Positions 47,389-58,240 of a stretch of DNA of 64,000 nucleotides are shown here, in pieces; the stretch's first letter is position 1, and every line of letters starts with the position of its first letter. Below the pieces are notes generated by a model. That model was given only the letters and a program-made list of their open reading frames with translations, was not told where the DNA came from and searched no databases. Origin of the DNA: Psoroptes ovis. Lineage: Eukaryota > Arthropoda > Arachnida > Sarcoptiformes > Psoroptidae. Location: positions 1,550,001-1,614,000 of the forward strand of contig PQWQ01000001.1 of NCBI GenBank assembly GCA_002943765.1, read 5' to 3'. Both the position numbers and the translations under genes were made by a program.

Positions 47389-50007
47389 TCAATTTATAAG
47401 ATTATTATTATCATTATTATTATTATTATTAAAATTGAAACAACTTATTTGTAAACGCATTGTATAGGAAAAATGATTAGTAACATCATCAATCAATTTC
47501 CTGATTGTTTGATCTTGAATTGATATTTGACAAAGATCACGACAATTATCAATACGTGGTTGAAGTTGTTGATGAAAATGATCACCAGTTCGTTGAAATA
47601 CTTGCTCGATTGCATTTATATCGATCAACATTTGTACACGTGCTGCATCGCTCAATTGTTTACTGTAAAGGGCACATAATCGTTCAATTTCCACAATTGT
47701 TGATATTAAAATTTCAAACATTGTCTTATAAACTAATTGTGGTGTTATTTTATATATTTCCGATTGTACATAGATCAAATTCAACACAGTTTCTTTAATG
47801 TAATAACTGACATCTTTTGGCATTTCTTTTTCTTGAAACCAATTCGGATCAAATGATCGCATCGATGTTTCAATACCACCAATAACTTCATCACGTTTAC
47901 GCTCAATAAATGTTTGCAATAATTTATTTTCTAAATCTTTGAATTTTCTTTGCGTCAATTGAATCACTTGTGACATATCTGGGTAACCATATTTCTCGAA
48001 AATTTCATATAATTTCGGTAACACATACATAGCTGTATAAGAGCAATTACACAAAACAATAAGAGAACGATTATCTTCAGTAATGCTACGATTCGATGAT
48101 GATAATGGATTTGCAACTGATCTTTCTAATGCATATAAAAATGAATTGATCATCGTTTGTATCAATTGTTTTATCAATCCTTTCACATTGATTTGATTGA
48201 ATATGTCTATTTCATCAGCTGCACGAATTTGTATAACAGAATCTCGAATTAATTGCAAAATTTCAATTACTTTTGTTTCAAACTGCAAAGGTAGATTGGT
48301 TCTTACTCCATAAATGTCATCTAATTGTATATTCCACACTTCTTTCTTATATAAACTACGTATTTCATTTGATTTATGATGAAACAAACATGTTAAAGTA
48401 TTGATTCTTAAGTCGGAAATAAATAGTTGAATCGGTTTCAATAGACCAGAATTTTGCATTTGTATTTGATTGAAATCAATTTTCAATAAATTTTGATAAC
48501 ATTGCACAGAACTTCTTAGACAATAAGGTAACCAAAGAACAAATTCATTGTCCATTTCTTTCATTGGACTCAATGTTGATTGATTTGTTGTTAGATTGTA
48601 GTTATTGACATTTGGCAACAGTACAGAATGATATTCATCACACAGTAAGCGTATCGATTGAGCAAGTATATCTTTTTCAAAAATTTCACGTTTCTTTTTC
48701 AAATCTTCAACAGTATTTCGATTATATAAATCACCATTAAGATACTCACAGCCCAAACGAAATAGGCTATGAAATAAATTATCAAACAATTTTGATGTTT
48801 GATCAATGAATAATACTTGCGGAGGTTTTTGCGGTATTTCATTTGAATTTTCCGCGGTAGTTGGTTTTGATTGTATATTTTTGTTATATTCTTCTCGACA
48901 TTCATGCATTTTATTGAACAATGATTGTTTTATAAGCAATATTGCTTCCCATGCTGGATCACTATCCGGTTCTAGTGCTGATAGATATTTGATTAATTTT
49001 TTCAGCTCATCAATATTGTTTTTATCCATATTTTGAGCACATTCGCGAAATAATTCACGCAATGTTTTAATAAAATTTTGAATTCGTTGTTCGACTTCAT
49101 TAAAAACTTTACGAAAAATATTCACAGAGCTATCACTAAATAGATTTTTGGCTCGAAAAAAATCATTTATGACAACATCATAATCTTTCCGTTGCATACT
49201 TTTATCAATATTAGATGGTAAATTGAACAGAAAACGATAACGTTGTAATACGTTTAATGCATTACGCATTGAATCAGCATCATCTTTACGCTGAATAATA
49301 TTATCAAAAATTTCGTGTGCTTCTTTATTTGCATTCTTAATATAATCATCAATTTTGACGGTAAAATCGTTACCAAATTCTTGTCGATCTTTTTTAAATG
49401 ATAAATATAGTGCATTCAATGCATTCAAACAATCCATTATCGATACAATGTTAGCCTTCAGAAACGTATTAGAGTCTAATGTATTTTCTGGCTCATTACG
49501 TGACTTTTCTAATAAATTTTTGTATTCATTTTTCAATTCTTCAAACGATGATTTACTATGATTCTCAACCAAATACAATGATGGATTGAATGAATCAGAT
49601 AGAATATCATTGCTTAGTTGATTTTTTGGATGACCATCATTGTTCACCAAAGCATTTGCTGAACGATTTGAATCAAATGGAAAGATATCGCTTTCATCGA
49701 TCCATACACCACTGGGCGTTGTTAAACCGACCGGTTGTTCTAATGCACGAAATTGAATCATCGATGTACCGGTGCCTTCACTTTTTGTTGTTATAATGAC
49801 CGGACCAGTTTCCATACAATTTGGTGATTTTGTTATAATTTTTTGTGGAGTAATCCATTCGGTGAATATCAAACATTCAATATCACAAATTCGTACACTG
49901 CATAAATCGGATTGACTTTTACCAAGATTTTCACCGCGTATCGTTAATTTAGTTCTTGGTGGCCCTTCTTTCGGTGAAATACCGGTAACTTTTGGTGCCA
50001 ATGCCAT
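47389..50007 (-). CDS. EXOC2: Exocyst complex component 2 (Sec5)
   Basis: Single exon of 872 aa (human 924). The first ATG is at 50007 (MALAPKVTGISPKEGPP); a 12-base upstream extension has only TTG. The N-terminal IPT/TIG domain (residues ~5-95: KLTIRGENLG, CDIECLIFTEW, PVIITTKSEG) is the RalA-GTP-binding domain of Sec5. It is followed by the segment YLVENHSKSSFEELK, then the conserved exocyst core (RKDDADSMRNALNVLQRYRFLFNLPSNI, RKDYDVVINDFFRAKNLF, SALEPDSDPAWEAI) and long helical rods. The tail ends in a short Asn run of low complexity. It acts in tethering secretory vesicles to the plasma membrane. It is divergently paired with syntaxin 8 across 194 bases. Confidence 0.96.
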   Translation of the reverse strand: MALAPKVTGISPKEGPPRTKLTIRGENLGKSQSDLCSVRICDIECLIFTEWITPQKIITKSPNCMETGPVIITTKSEGTGTSMIQFRALEQPVGLTTPSGVWIDESDIFPFDSNRSANALVNNDGHPKNQLSNDILSDSFNPSLYLVENHSKSSFEELKNEYKNLLEKSRNEPENTLDSNTFLKANIVSIMDCLNALNALYLSFKKDRQEFGNDFTVKIDDYIKNANKEAHEIFDNIIQRKDDADSMRNALNVLQRYRFLFNLPSNIDKSMQRKDYDVVINDFFRAKNLFSDSSVNIFRKVFNEVEQRIQNFIKTLRELFRECAQNMDKNNIDELKKLIKYLSALEPDSDPAWEAILLIKQSLFNKMHECREEYNKNIQSKPTTAENSNEIPQKPPQVLFIDQTSKLFDNLFHSLFRLGCEYLNGDLYNRNTVEDLKKKREIFEKDILAQSIRLLCDEYHSVLLPNVNNYNLTTNQSTLSPMKEMDNEFVLWLPYCLRSSVQCYQNLLKIDFNQIQMQNSGLLKPIQLFISDLRINTLTCLFHHKSNEIRSLYKKEVWNIQLDDIYGVRTNLPLQFETKVIEILQLIRDSVIQIRAADEIDIFNQINVKGLIKQLIQTMINSFLYALERSVANPLSSSNRSITEDNRSLIVLCNCSYTAMYVLPKLYEIFEKYGYPDMSQVIQLTQRKFKDLENKLLQTFIERKRDEVIGGIETSMRSFDPNWFQEKEMPKDVSYYIKETVLNLIYVQSEIYKITPQLVYKTMFEILISTIVEIERLCALYSKQLSDAARVQMLIDINAIEQVFQRTGDHFHQQLQPRIDNCRDLCQISIQDQTIRKLIDDVTNHFSYTMRLQISCFNFNNNNNNDNNNLIN

Positions 50008-50201
50008 TATTTGAAACAAAATTAAATGATTTTCACGATCAATTGATTTTGATGATCAGAATAAAACCAAATATAAACAAAATAATTATTCAATAAACCA
50101 TTTCAACAGATGGCATTGTCGATTGTGTTTACATTGTTGTTTTGACGTTTTTGGAAAAATTTCCAAATCAAACTTCAATCGTAATTAATTAATTAATTAA
50201 A
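50008..50201. promoter_or_regulatory. Candidate bidirectional promoter, Sec5 / syntaxin 8
   Basis: The two start codons are 194 bases apart on opposite strands. Contains TTTTGACGTTTT (half CRE-like TGACGT near 50140) and AATTAATTAATTAATT just before the syntaxin ATG; no TATA box. Shared promoter use is inferred from spacing. Confidence 0.45.
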
Positions 50202-51443
50202 ATGGGTTCAATAACGGACGAATGGTTTGTTATTCTTTCCTTAATGATTATTGATTAATAATCTCAAACATTTCATTGAAATATTTAGGTTAAAAGATGC
50301 AGATTGTATCGATGAATTTGCCGATCAATTAATGCACAAAATTAATCAAAGAAATCAATATCAAACAAATACATCAGCATTTGCCAAGGTAATTTGATTG
50401 TTTTTGTTTTTATTGTATAATCCACTCAAATTTCATTTTATTTCCATTATAGAGTGATCTATACATCAAAGATTTATTTCGTAAATTTAAAAGTAAAGTT
50501 GGCCAATTACAGCTAACATTGAATCAATTAGCTGCAACTAATAAATTGTAAATAATTTGAAATTAATTTTTTGAAAAAATTTGTTTTAATTACATTATAT
50601 TGCATAATCATAGAACTCAACGTGAAAAAGAACGACGCCAGCGATTAGTCGATCAATTTAATGATCGTTGTAAAAAGATTGAAACATTTTTACATAATCC
50701 AATTGTTGATAGAAGGTTCTTTTTTCTTTAGATTAATATTTTTCGTCATATCTTTATATTTTAAATCATAATCATAATAATATATTTAGGCAGTCTTTAT
50801 TCAATCATGATGATACATCGGTCGTCGGATGGAATGAAGGTCTGAGTGACAACAGCAAATCACAACAGCAACAATTTGAAAATGTATCACAAATGAGAGA
50901 AACACAGCAATCCATGCTTCAAGGTATTTAATTCAATTTATTATTATGATCAACTAGTTAATCAAACATTGGTCATTTGATCTTTGATCCATGAAATCGA
51001 CAAATGAAAAATAGAACAAGATCGAAATCTAGATGAATTAGGTGCAATAATTGTAAGACAAAAATATCAAGCACAAGACATACATTCAGAATTAAATTTG
51101 CATAATGGTAAATTTCGAAAACAATTATTATGATTGATTCAAGTTCATTGAACAATTTTCAATTTTTTAATTTTCAAAGAAATTCTTGACGACATAAATG
51201 TAGCAATGGATGATAATAGAGAGCGATTATTGCGTAATACACGAAATATACAATTTGTTAGTCGTAAAAGTGGTACATGTGGTAAGTTAATGTTGATTAT
51301 TTTAGTATTAGTTCAAGATGGAAAAGCAAATGAGCTCATCTTTGATTTGGGTAAATTTTTTATTTCAATTCCATTAAGCATACTGGACCGTGATTGTTTT
51401 GTTATTAATCGCAATACTTGTGGTCAGTATTGTGCCTTATTGA
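50202..51443 (+). CDS. STX8: Syntaxin 8 (Qc-SNARE)
   Basis: Eight small exons in frame: 50202-50224, 50289-50388, 50453-50547, 50614-50715, 50790-50923, 51015-51107, 51180-51281, 51379-51443 (237 aa; human 236). Exon 1 encodes only MGSITDEW. The N-terminal helical bundle has KINQRNQYQTN; the SNARE motif spans exons 6-7 (EQDRNLDELGAIIVRQK ... EILDDINVAMDDNRERL). SRKSGTCA then leads into a C-terminal tail-anchor helix (WTVIVLLLIAILVVS) in exon 8. Reading through the last intron gives a longer non-membrane tail, which is why the exon 8 splice was chosen. Syntaxin 8 acts in late-endosome fusion with syntaxin 7, Vti1b and VAMP8. The zero-layer position, Gln in the family (EQN), is His here (CAT, 51101-51103). 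Confidence 0.9.
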
Positions 51444-52310
51444 TTTTTGATATCGAAATTTTTTCAAAAAAAAATCCAATCTTTCACAAAATAAATGAAA
51501 TAAATATTCCATGATAATTTAAAACAATTTTTTATTCTTGTTCCTTTCAAAATTTAATGACGATCATCCTAATAACAACCATGATTATTATGGTTGATTG
51601 ATAAATAGAATTTCTTTTTATCTTGTTGGTAAAACGATTTGTAAATCGAATTCAATTTTGATTCAATCCATATAATAATAGTCTCAATAAGCATATAATG
51701 ATGATGATGATTACGACGACGACAACAGCAACAGCAACGATGTAATACAATACAAGGATTATGATGATCAAATAACCATGATAAGTTTAAATGTGTTAAG
51801 AATATAAAAATGCACCAAGAAATTCTCATCTAAAGAATGGTAAAAATTGCCATTTCTCATTTTGCTTTTTGAAAAGTGAATTTCAAGATTTAAAAGTATT
51901 TAAATTTTTTAAAAATGAAAGTGTTGAAACGATTTATAAATGTTTCATGGTGATATAGTCCAATGGTGGTGAAGTATTGTAGTAAAATAAGTAAAGAAAG
52001 CTTAAAAGATTAGAAAATTAATTTTTTATATTTTTTTCTTAAATCTCATTTTATAAATAACAAAATCATATCAACAACAACCATCAACACCAGCAACGAC
52101 AACAACAACAACAACACAGGCGATTCAATGGGAAAATTCATTACCGATAATTTATCTTACTTTTTGAATTTTCATTTTTGAACATGAATCTACAGAATTA
52201 AAACTAAAATTTACGAAATCTTTTATAAATTTTAAATTCATCCATTTGTGGGAGTCCATGAGATCGTGTTTGTTCATTTAAATGAAATTTCAAATTTCAT
52301 TTGAAATCTC

Positions 52311-52390
52311 TCCCCTTTTCCATGAATATTTTCCCGCTTACCATGAGTATTTTCCCGTTTTCATGAATATTTCCCCACTTTTTCATGATT
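52311..52390. repeat. Imperfect 20-21 base tandem repeat, about 3.8 units
   Basis: Units start at 52311, 52332, 52353 and 52373. Each reads roughly TCCCG/C-CTTTTC followed by CATGAATATTT; unit 2 has GAG for GAA and unit 4 is cut short. Locally C-rich against an A+T-rich background. Confidence 0.75.
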
Positions 52391-53347
52391 TGCATCTCTA
52401 GCAAACCGACCGACCAACAGTGAACAACAACAACAGCCCGAAAAACGTTTAATAATGATCACAAATGGAAACAATTTTCAAGAAATAATAACGATTTTAA
52501 GTGGAAAAAACAAAAAACAAAAGAAATGATTTCTTTTGTTTCTATTATTTCCAATTATTTCTTAATAAACACGCACCATAAGCTTAAATGTATTTTTTCC
52601 CATTTAAAAAGAAATGAAAGTTGATTTTATAATTAATTTCTTGATGAACATTGAATACAAAGCGAACACCAAGTGCCAAGTATCATGAACAACAGCAACA
52701 ACAACAGCGATCAACGATCAAGATGATGATGTGACTAGTGAGAAATATTATTATTTAAAAATATTCATATCTTTGGTGCAATATTCATATTCAAATTCAT
52801 ATTTCAAATTTTTCTCCCTCTCTCTCTCTCGTTCCACCATTCATGCATATCACCATCGCCATCACCATCAGCATCATCATTATTAATATCATCAGCGTCA
52901 GCATCATCAACAACATCAGCATCGAAGCATTGCGTAATTTTGAATCGTATCAAAATTTTCATTGTTTCTGCATCATCATTTCGCATGGATTTCAAAGAAG
53001 AAACAAACAATTGAAATGCGGAGAAAATGAATTCACGATTTTTCTCACCATTTTTCCATGGAAAATGAACCAAATAAATGATATGAAATTCATATCAAAT
53101 TATTAAACAATATACTTACGCGGTACTCTTTCAAACAAATGTTCATCTGAAAATAATATAAGGGTTTCTACGATTGTTAAACATATTCCAATGAAGAAAT
53201 TCAGCGAATCACCCACTTTATTTAATTCAAAATTTTGATTTTATATTTCAAATAGTAATTTATCTTTATTTTCTATTCGATGACATTTTGACATCGAAAC
53301 AGAATAGAAAAGATTGGTAAAGATGTTTATGATTGTGTATCCACATA

Positions 53348-53433
53348 AATGTGTTTGAATGAATATGTTTGAGAAATGAAAACATCTTCGTTTGATTCTC
53401 ATTTCTCAAACAGAGTTACATACAAACACATAT
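53348..53433. repeat. Imperfect inverted repeat / hairpin
   Basis: A perfect 14-base stem (53366-53379 with 53399-53412) closes a 19-base loop. An outer 7-base stem (GTGTTTG with CAAACAC) is separated from it by an 8/10-base internal loop. It may be a fold-back repeat or a small RNA hairpin; nothing else supports transcription. Confidence 0.5.
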
Positions 53434-53704
53434 TCAATTTGAATATCGTTGAACTTCTTTGAATATTCAAGAATATCGCTAAATATTCCATGTCTTTTTG
53501 TGTGTGTGTTGTCTTGTTAACGATGTTCAATATGATGATGATTTAATTTGAAAATTAAGAAATATTTTCATTCGTTTTTTTTCTTGCCAGAATTCGCAAT
53601 CCTTTGAATACTTTGAATACTATGTTGGACTCAAATGAATTCCAAAACAAGAAAAAAAAAATGGTAAAAATATTCGTATTTAAACATAATTGAAAACTTG
53701 ATAT

Positions 53705-53726
53705 TAATAATAATAATAATAATAAT
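53705..53726. repeat. (TAA)n microsatellite
   Basis: Seven perfect TAA units. Confidence 0.9.
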
Positions 53727-56457
53727 GGTAATATCATTATTAAATATATCAAATGCATTTTCAAGAATTTCATTGCTGAAATGCTTGAAATACAAGATAT
53801 GATTTTCTTCATTCTTTTCATTATCAATGACATCGAAAACACATTGGTTTCATTGATATATGGTTGGTTGGTATGCATGTTGATGATTGGTGATGTTTCT
53901 TGGAATATTCAAATAAGAATATTTTAATAAGAATATTAATAATAAGAATAATTTTCTGTAAATTAAAAATTCTTTCTCCACCAGCAATGATAATGATGGT
54001 GGCGACGGCCAATCATAATATTGTTGTTGAATAATATGATCATTTAATAATTTTTGACATAATCAAATTGACATAAACGTTTTCGATTTCGGTGATATAT
54101 GAATATTGTGCGAATATTCATAACATTCAGAATATTTTAATGTTGAAGAATTTCAATACAATATTTGATGTTATATTCTTGTAAATACATTTTCATGACA
54201 AAATATTTGTTCATCAACTCTTTGCAACATTATGCAAAAAATTTCAACATTTTTTTTCGAATGGTTGTGCAAAAAGGTTTTGGATGATTTTCAGCAACCA
54301 ATTCTATTATTTAATGCGCAAAAACTTATTGGACAACGTCAAACATATCAGTAAAGATGTTTCATCTGGTTTCAATATTTCATGGATAAAATATTGAAAC
54401 AATCATGGATTTTAATTCAATTTTTTTCCCTCTTTACATTTACATGTTTCTTAACACGTTTTGTCATCATTGACATTCACTCTTCTTATTTCTATCTCGT
54501 ATTTTGCTACATTATTCTTCATTGTTTTACCCAATATTCTACAAATGATTACCATTTTGATATTCGAGAAATATAAATGAAATGAAAATGTTTTCATTGA
54601 TATTTCAAAATTTAAGATAATAATAAATGATGAGCATTCATTCATTATTCTATTATTTTTTCCATTCTCCTGATCTCATTGGTATCGTGGATTTGGCTCA
54701 TACAATTTAAGGAGACGAATTCTTAGTCAAAGCAAAAGTTGAATTCGAATTCAATTTTTTCCCTTACTTACTTATCAATAATAAATGTATTGAATGAAAT
54801 ACAGATACAGATATAGAAATATCAACAAATGTATTGAAAATACATATAAAAATATATCATTATTATCAGTGTCTTTTACCTGAATATTTCTTTGATAAAT
54901 TTCCAAATTTATCTATGAATTCAAACGAAAACGATGTGATTTTATATCTGTTCTTCATTCATACACATTTCATTTATTTTATCGTCGTCGTCCATATTTT
55001 GACGATATTCGTGCTCAAAATCCACAATGGAATCGTTTTATCATCGATCCATGATGAACCTTGGAACTTTAATGAGTCCAAAACAAAAAAAAAATCGTAC
55101 AAATCAAACAATACTCAAATCAAATAATCATATCAAACCAAATCAAACTAAATAAAATAAATAAGAGTCAATGAAAATATTGAATGAAATGAAATATAAA
55201 ATTAAATAATAACTAACGATAACACTGATAATAAATTTTGCTCATTCTTCATTCATTCATTTATTCATTTTATTTCATCTTTGAATTTTATCGGCTAGAT
55301 TTTTATGTACAATTTTTTACCTTTCAGATAACAAAAAGTCACGCAATATATTCTGATGATGATGATGATGATGCTATGATATGATCAACAACAACAATTT
55401 CAACGATGTTTATTTGTTCTTTATTTATTAACCGATATATCAACGATAAGAGCATCAAAAATAAACATCTGTCCATTTCTATTTGAGATCATCCATTTCT
55501 AAGAATTTTCCATTCATTTCTCTTCAAGATCGTTTTGAATTCAATTTTTTTTTTCAAATATGAATGATAAAGGTAAAAATATATTTGAAAATTTCAACAA
55601 GAATCTATGAATCCATTCTGTGATTATTGAAAATAAATAATGGAAAATAGTCAAAGATAATTCAAACAAAGACATAAAGCAAAATCAAAGACATGAAAAA
55701 AAGCGAAACTCAGCCATACGAGCTAAAATATTATTGAAAATATTGAAATGTTCACATTATTATTATTATTTACCTTTTATCTTTATATTTACGATATAAA
55801 TCATTGTTAAATGGTGACAAATACACACACATTCTTTTGTTTTGTTGTTGTTGTTTCATAATACCATTTCAATGGTAAAACATTCGTGAACATTGATTCA
55901 CATAAAAAGAGAAAGCAATCTAGAGTGTAAAGCAAGAAATATCAAACATCAAATGTATTCACAAACCTGTCAAATCTTCAAGCGCGCAAACATATATCTT
56001 TATGTCCTTTAACCGAAGCAAATATACACAACAACAACAACAACAAACAACCGATACAACGTAATCCTTGTAACAATATCAATGGCAACAAACAAAGCAA
56101 ATTTTTATCCGAACGATCCGAATTGATTGATTATCATTTGATGATGATGAAGTTGAGGTAACAATGAATGAATGAATCATTAATAAATGAATGATAATTA
56201 AGATTAACCACACCTGTGATATATGAATGTATGAATATTTATGTTTATGCAAAATAATTCATATATCAATGAATCGAATGAGTGAAATATCAATGAATTA
56301 ACCATGAAAAACCGAAAAAAATCAGAACAGATTAAACCGGATATTGATTTAGTTATTTCGTATTCACATTTGATTTGTTGCGTGTTTGTACCACTTTTTC
56401 CATGTTTCGTTTCTTTGAAACTCATTCTAATATCATTGTTATCATCATAATCATTAC

Positions 56458-56480
56458 TATTATTATTATTATTATTATTA
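56458..56480. repeat. (TAT)n microsatellite
   Basis: Seven to eight perfect TAT units. Confidence 0.9.
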
Positions 56481-58170
56481 ACAAATCATTGACATGATTT
56501 GATCAAAAAGTTGATCACTCATTCATTATTCGTTCATTCATTGTTATTCATTGATTCATTTGTTCATTTATTCGTCCGTAATGACCATTAAATACAGCAC
56601 ACAATGGTTAATCAATAATCTTTGATGTTATTCATCGATCGTTTTCTTTGTTGTTGTCGGCCAAATTCTTTATTTAAAATTAATTCTTTTGAAATTGTTA
56701 ACAAATTAATAAATGACAATGTTCACAATAAAGAAAATTGATTAATTTCAATCATTAATCGTGAATTTAAATGCAACACCTTTGTATGATGAGATTTCGA
56801 TTGTTCGATTTATTCATTTTACATTGATTTTTATTTGAAAATATTTCACTCATTATCTTATTATTATTCATATTCAAAAGAAAATACATAATGATTAAAT
56901 CAATTGTTTACGATTAACAATTTAAAATAACAAAAAATTTTATGAAAATAAATAATAATAATAAAAAATTGTCAAATGTTTCGCATATTGTTCGTTTATT
57001 TATTCGTATGTTCATAGTTTATTATTGTCATTTTTATTGTTTATTGTTTGTCAAATGATTTTTTATTCGTTCAATTCCTGTGTAAAAAACACGTTAATAC
57101 ACATATTCATTCATTTATTCTTTGGGTATATTCAGTTTATTATTCGTTGTAATCATTTATTCTTAGGTCATATTCAATGTATTTTTCGGTAATATTCGTT
57201 CATTGCAATTGATTGAATGTAATGTTTATTCACACAATGTAAAAATCGAGATATGACGATGACAATGATGATTATGATGACGATTATGGTAATAAAAAAA
57301 TAAAGAATAAAAATTTAGAGCCGTCAAATTGTCTTTCTTAAATGAAAATTACAGAAAAAAATAAAAATAAAATGCTTAGAACGAATAATAAATATTCAAT
57401 ACAATATTCACTATATTAGTATTTGCTATATGTTCATTTCTATTCTTATAATTTTCAATATTATTTAATTTTTTTATTATTATTATCATATCCTTATTCA
57501 ATAGCGGTTTTTTATTCGTTTCAAATTCATTTATTAAGCCTTTAAAACACTTATAAAATTGTACAATCACAATGATTATGGATAAATGACAAATATTCCC
57601 TGATTATACTCGTTTCTGGTTTAAAAAAAAAAATGTGTAATCCAGGAAATTCTGTGTGTTTGGAAATGAATTTGAATTAAATTCTTTTAAAATTTTTCAA
57701 TTTTTTTCAATAATTAATTCATCAAATCATTTTTTCTGGGTGGATTTGGTAAATTGTTCAATTTATTTTTGTGTTGGAAATTTACAATTACAAGTGTAAA
57801 TTGTCTATGTTTGATTAACATCATCAGAATTCATCAAAAATTTTTGTTTTCTGATAATTTTTTGTCCAAAATATATTGACTTTTCAAACACGAATAAACA
57901 TTTTCAATTTCAAACATTTGTCCCAAAAGTTTCTTCATATCGAATCAATCGAAATGGTTGCTTCAAATCGGCAAAAACTTTCTTGACAATTCAATCAAAA
58001 TAACAAATGCAAGCCATTAATTGTATCAAACAAATGTATTATCGATGAGGTAACAAAAAATAGATCATTTCGCATCAGATATTCATTAATGAATGCAAAC
58101 ACGCATTTCGAATTGAGGGTGATTCTTTTGTTGAATCAATGATATTTGGGTTGATCGATGCTATGCTTAG

Positions 58171-58240
58171 TTGGCAACAAAGTAATCGCGTAGTTTATCA
58201 AGCCGGAGAAGGCTTAAATCCGCAATTACTTTGTTACCAA
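58171..58240 (+). ncRNA. Candidate 70-base hairpin RNA (pre-miRNA-like)
   Basis: The 20 bases at 58171-58190 pair with 58221-58240 at 18 of 20 positions (two C/A mismatches, at stem positions 5 and 17). The 30-base loop carries its own 5-base stem (AAGCC with GGCTT). Arm length, loop size and 70-base total fit a metazoan microRNA precursor, and the arms have more G+C than the surroundings. I do not recognise a known microRNA in it, and either strand could be transcribed. It could equally be a relic inverted repeat. Confidence 0.3.

Noticed and set aside
51282..51514. Read-through extension of syntaxin 8 exon 7
   Set aside because: Gives a tail without a membrane anchor; splicing to 51379 gives the expected tail-anchor helix in phase.
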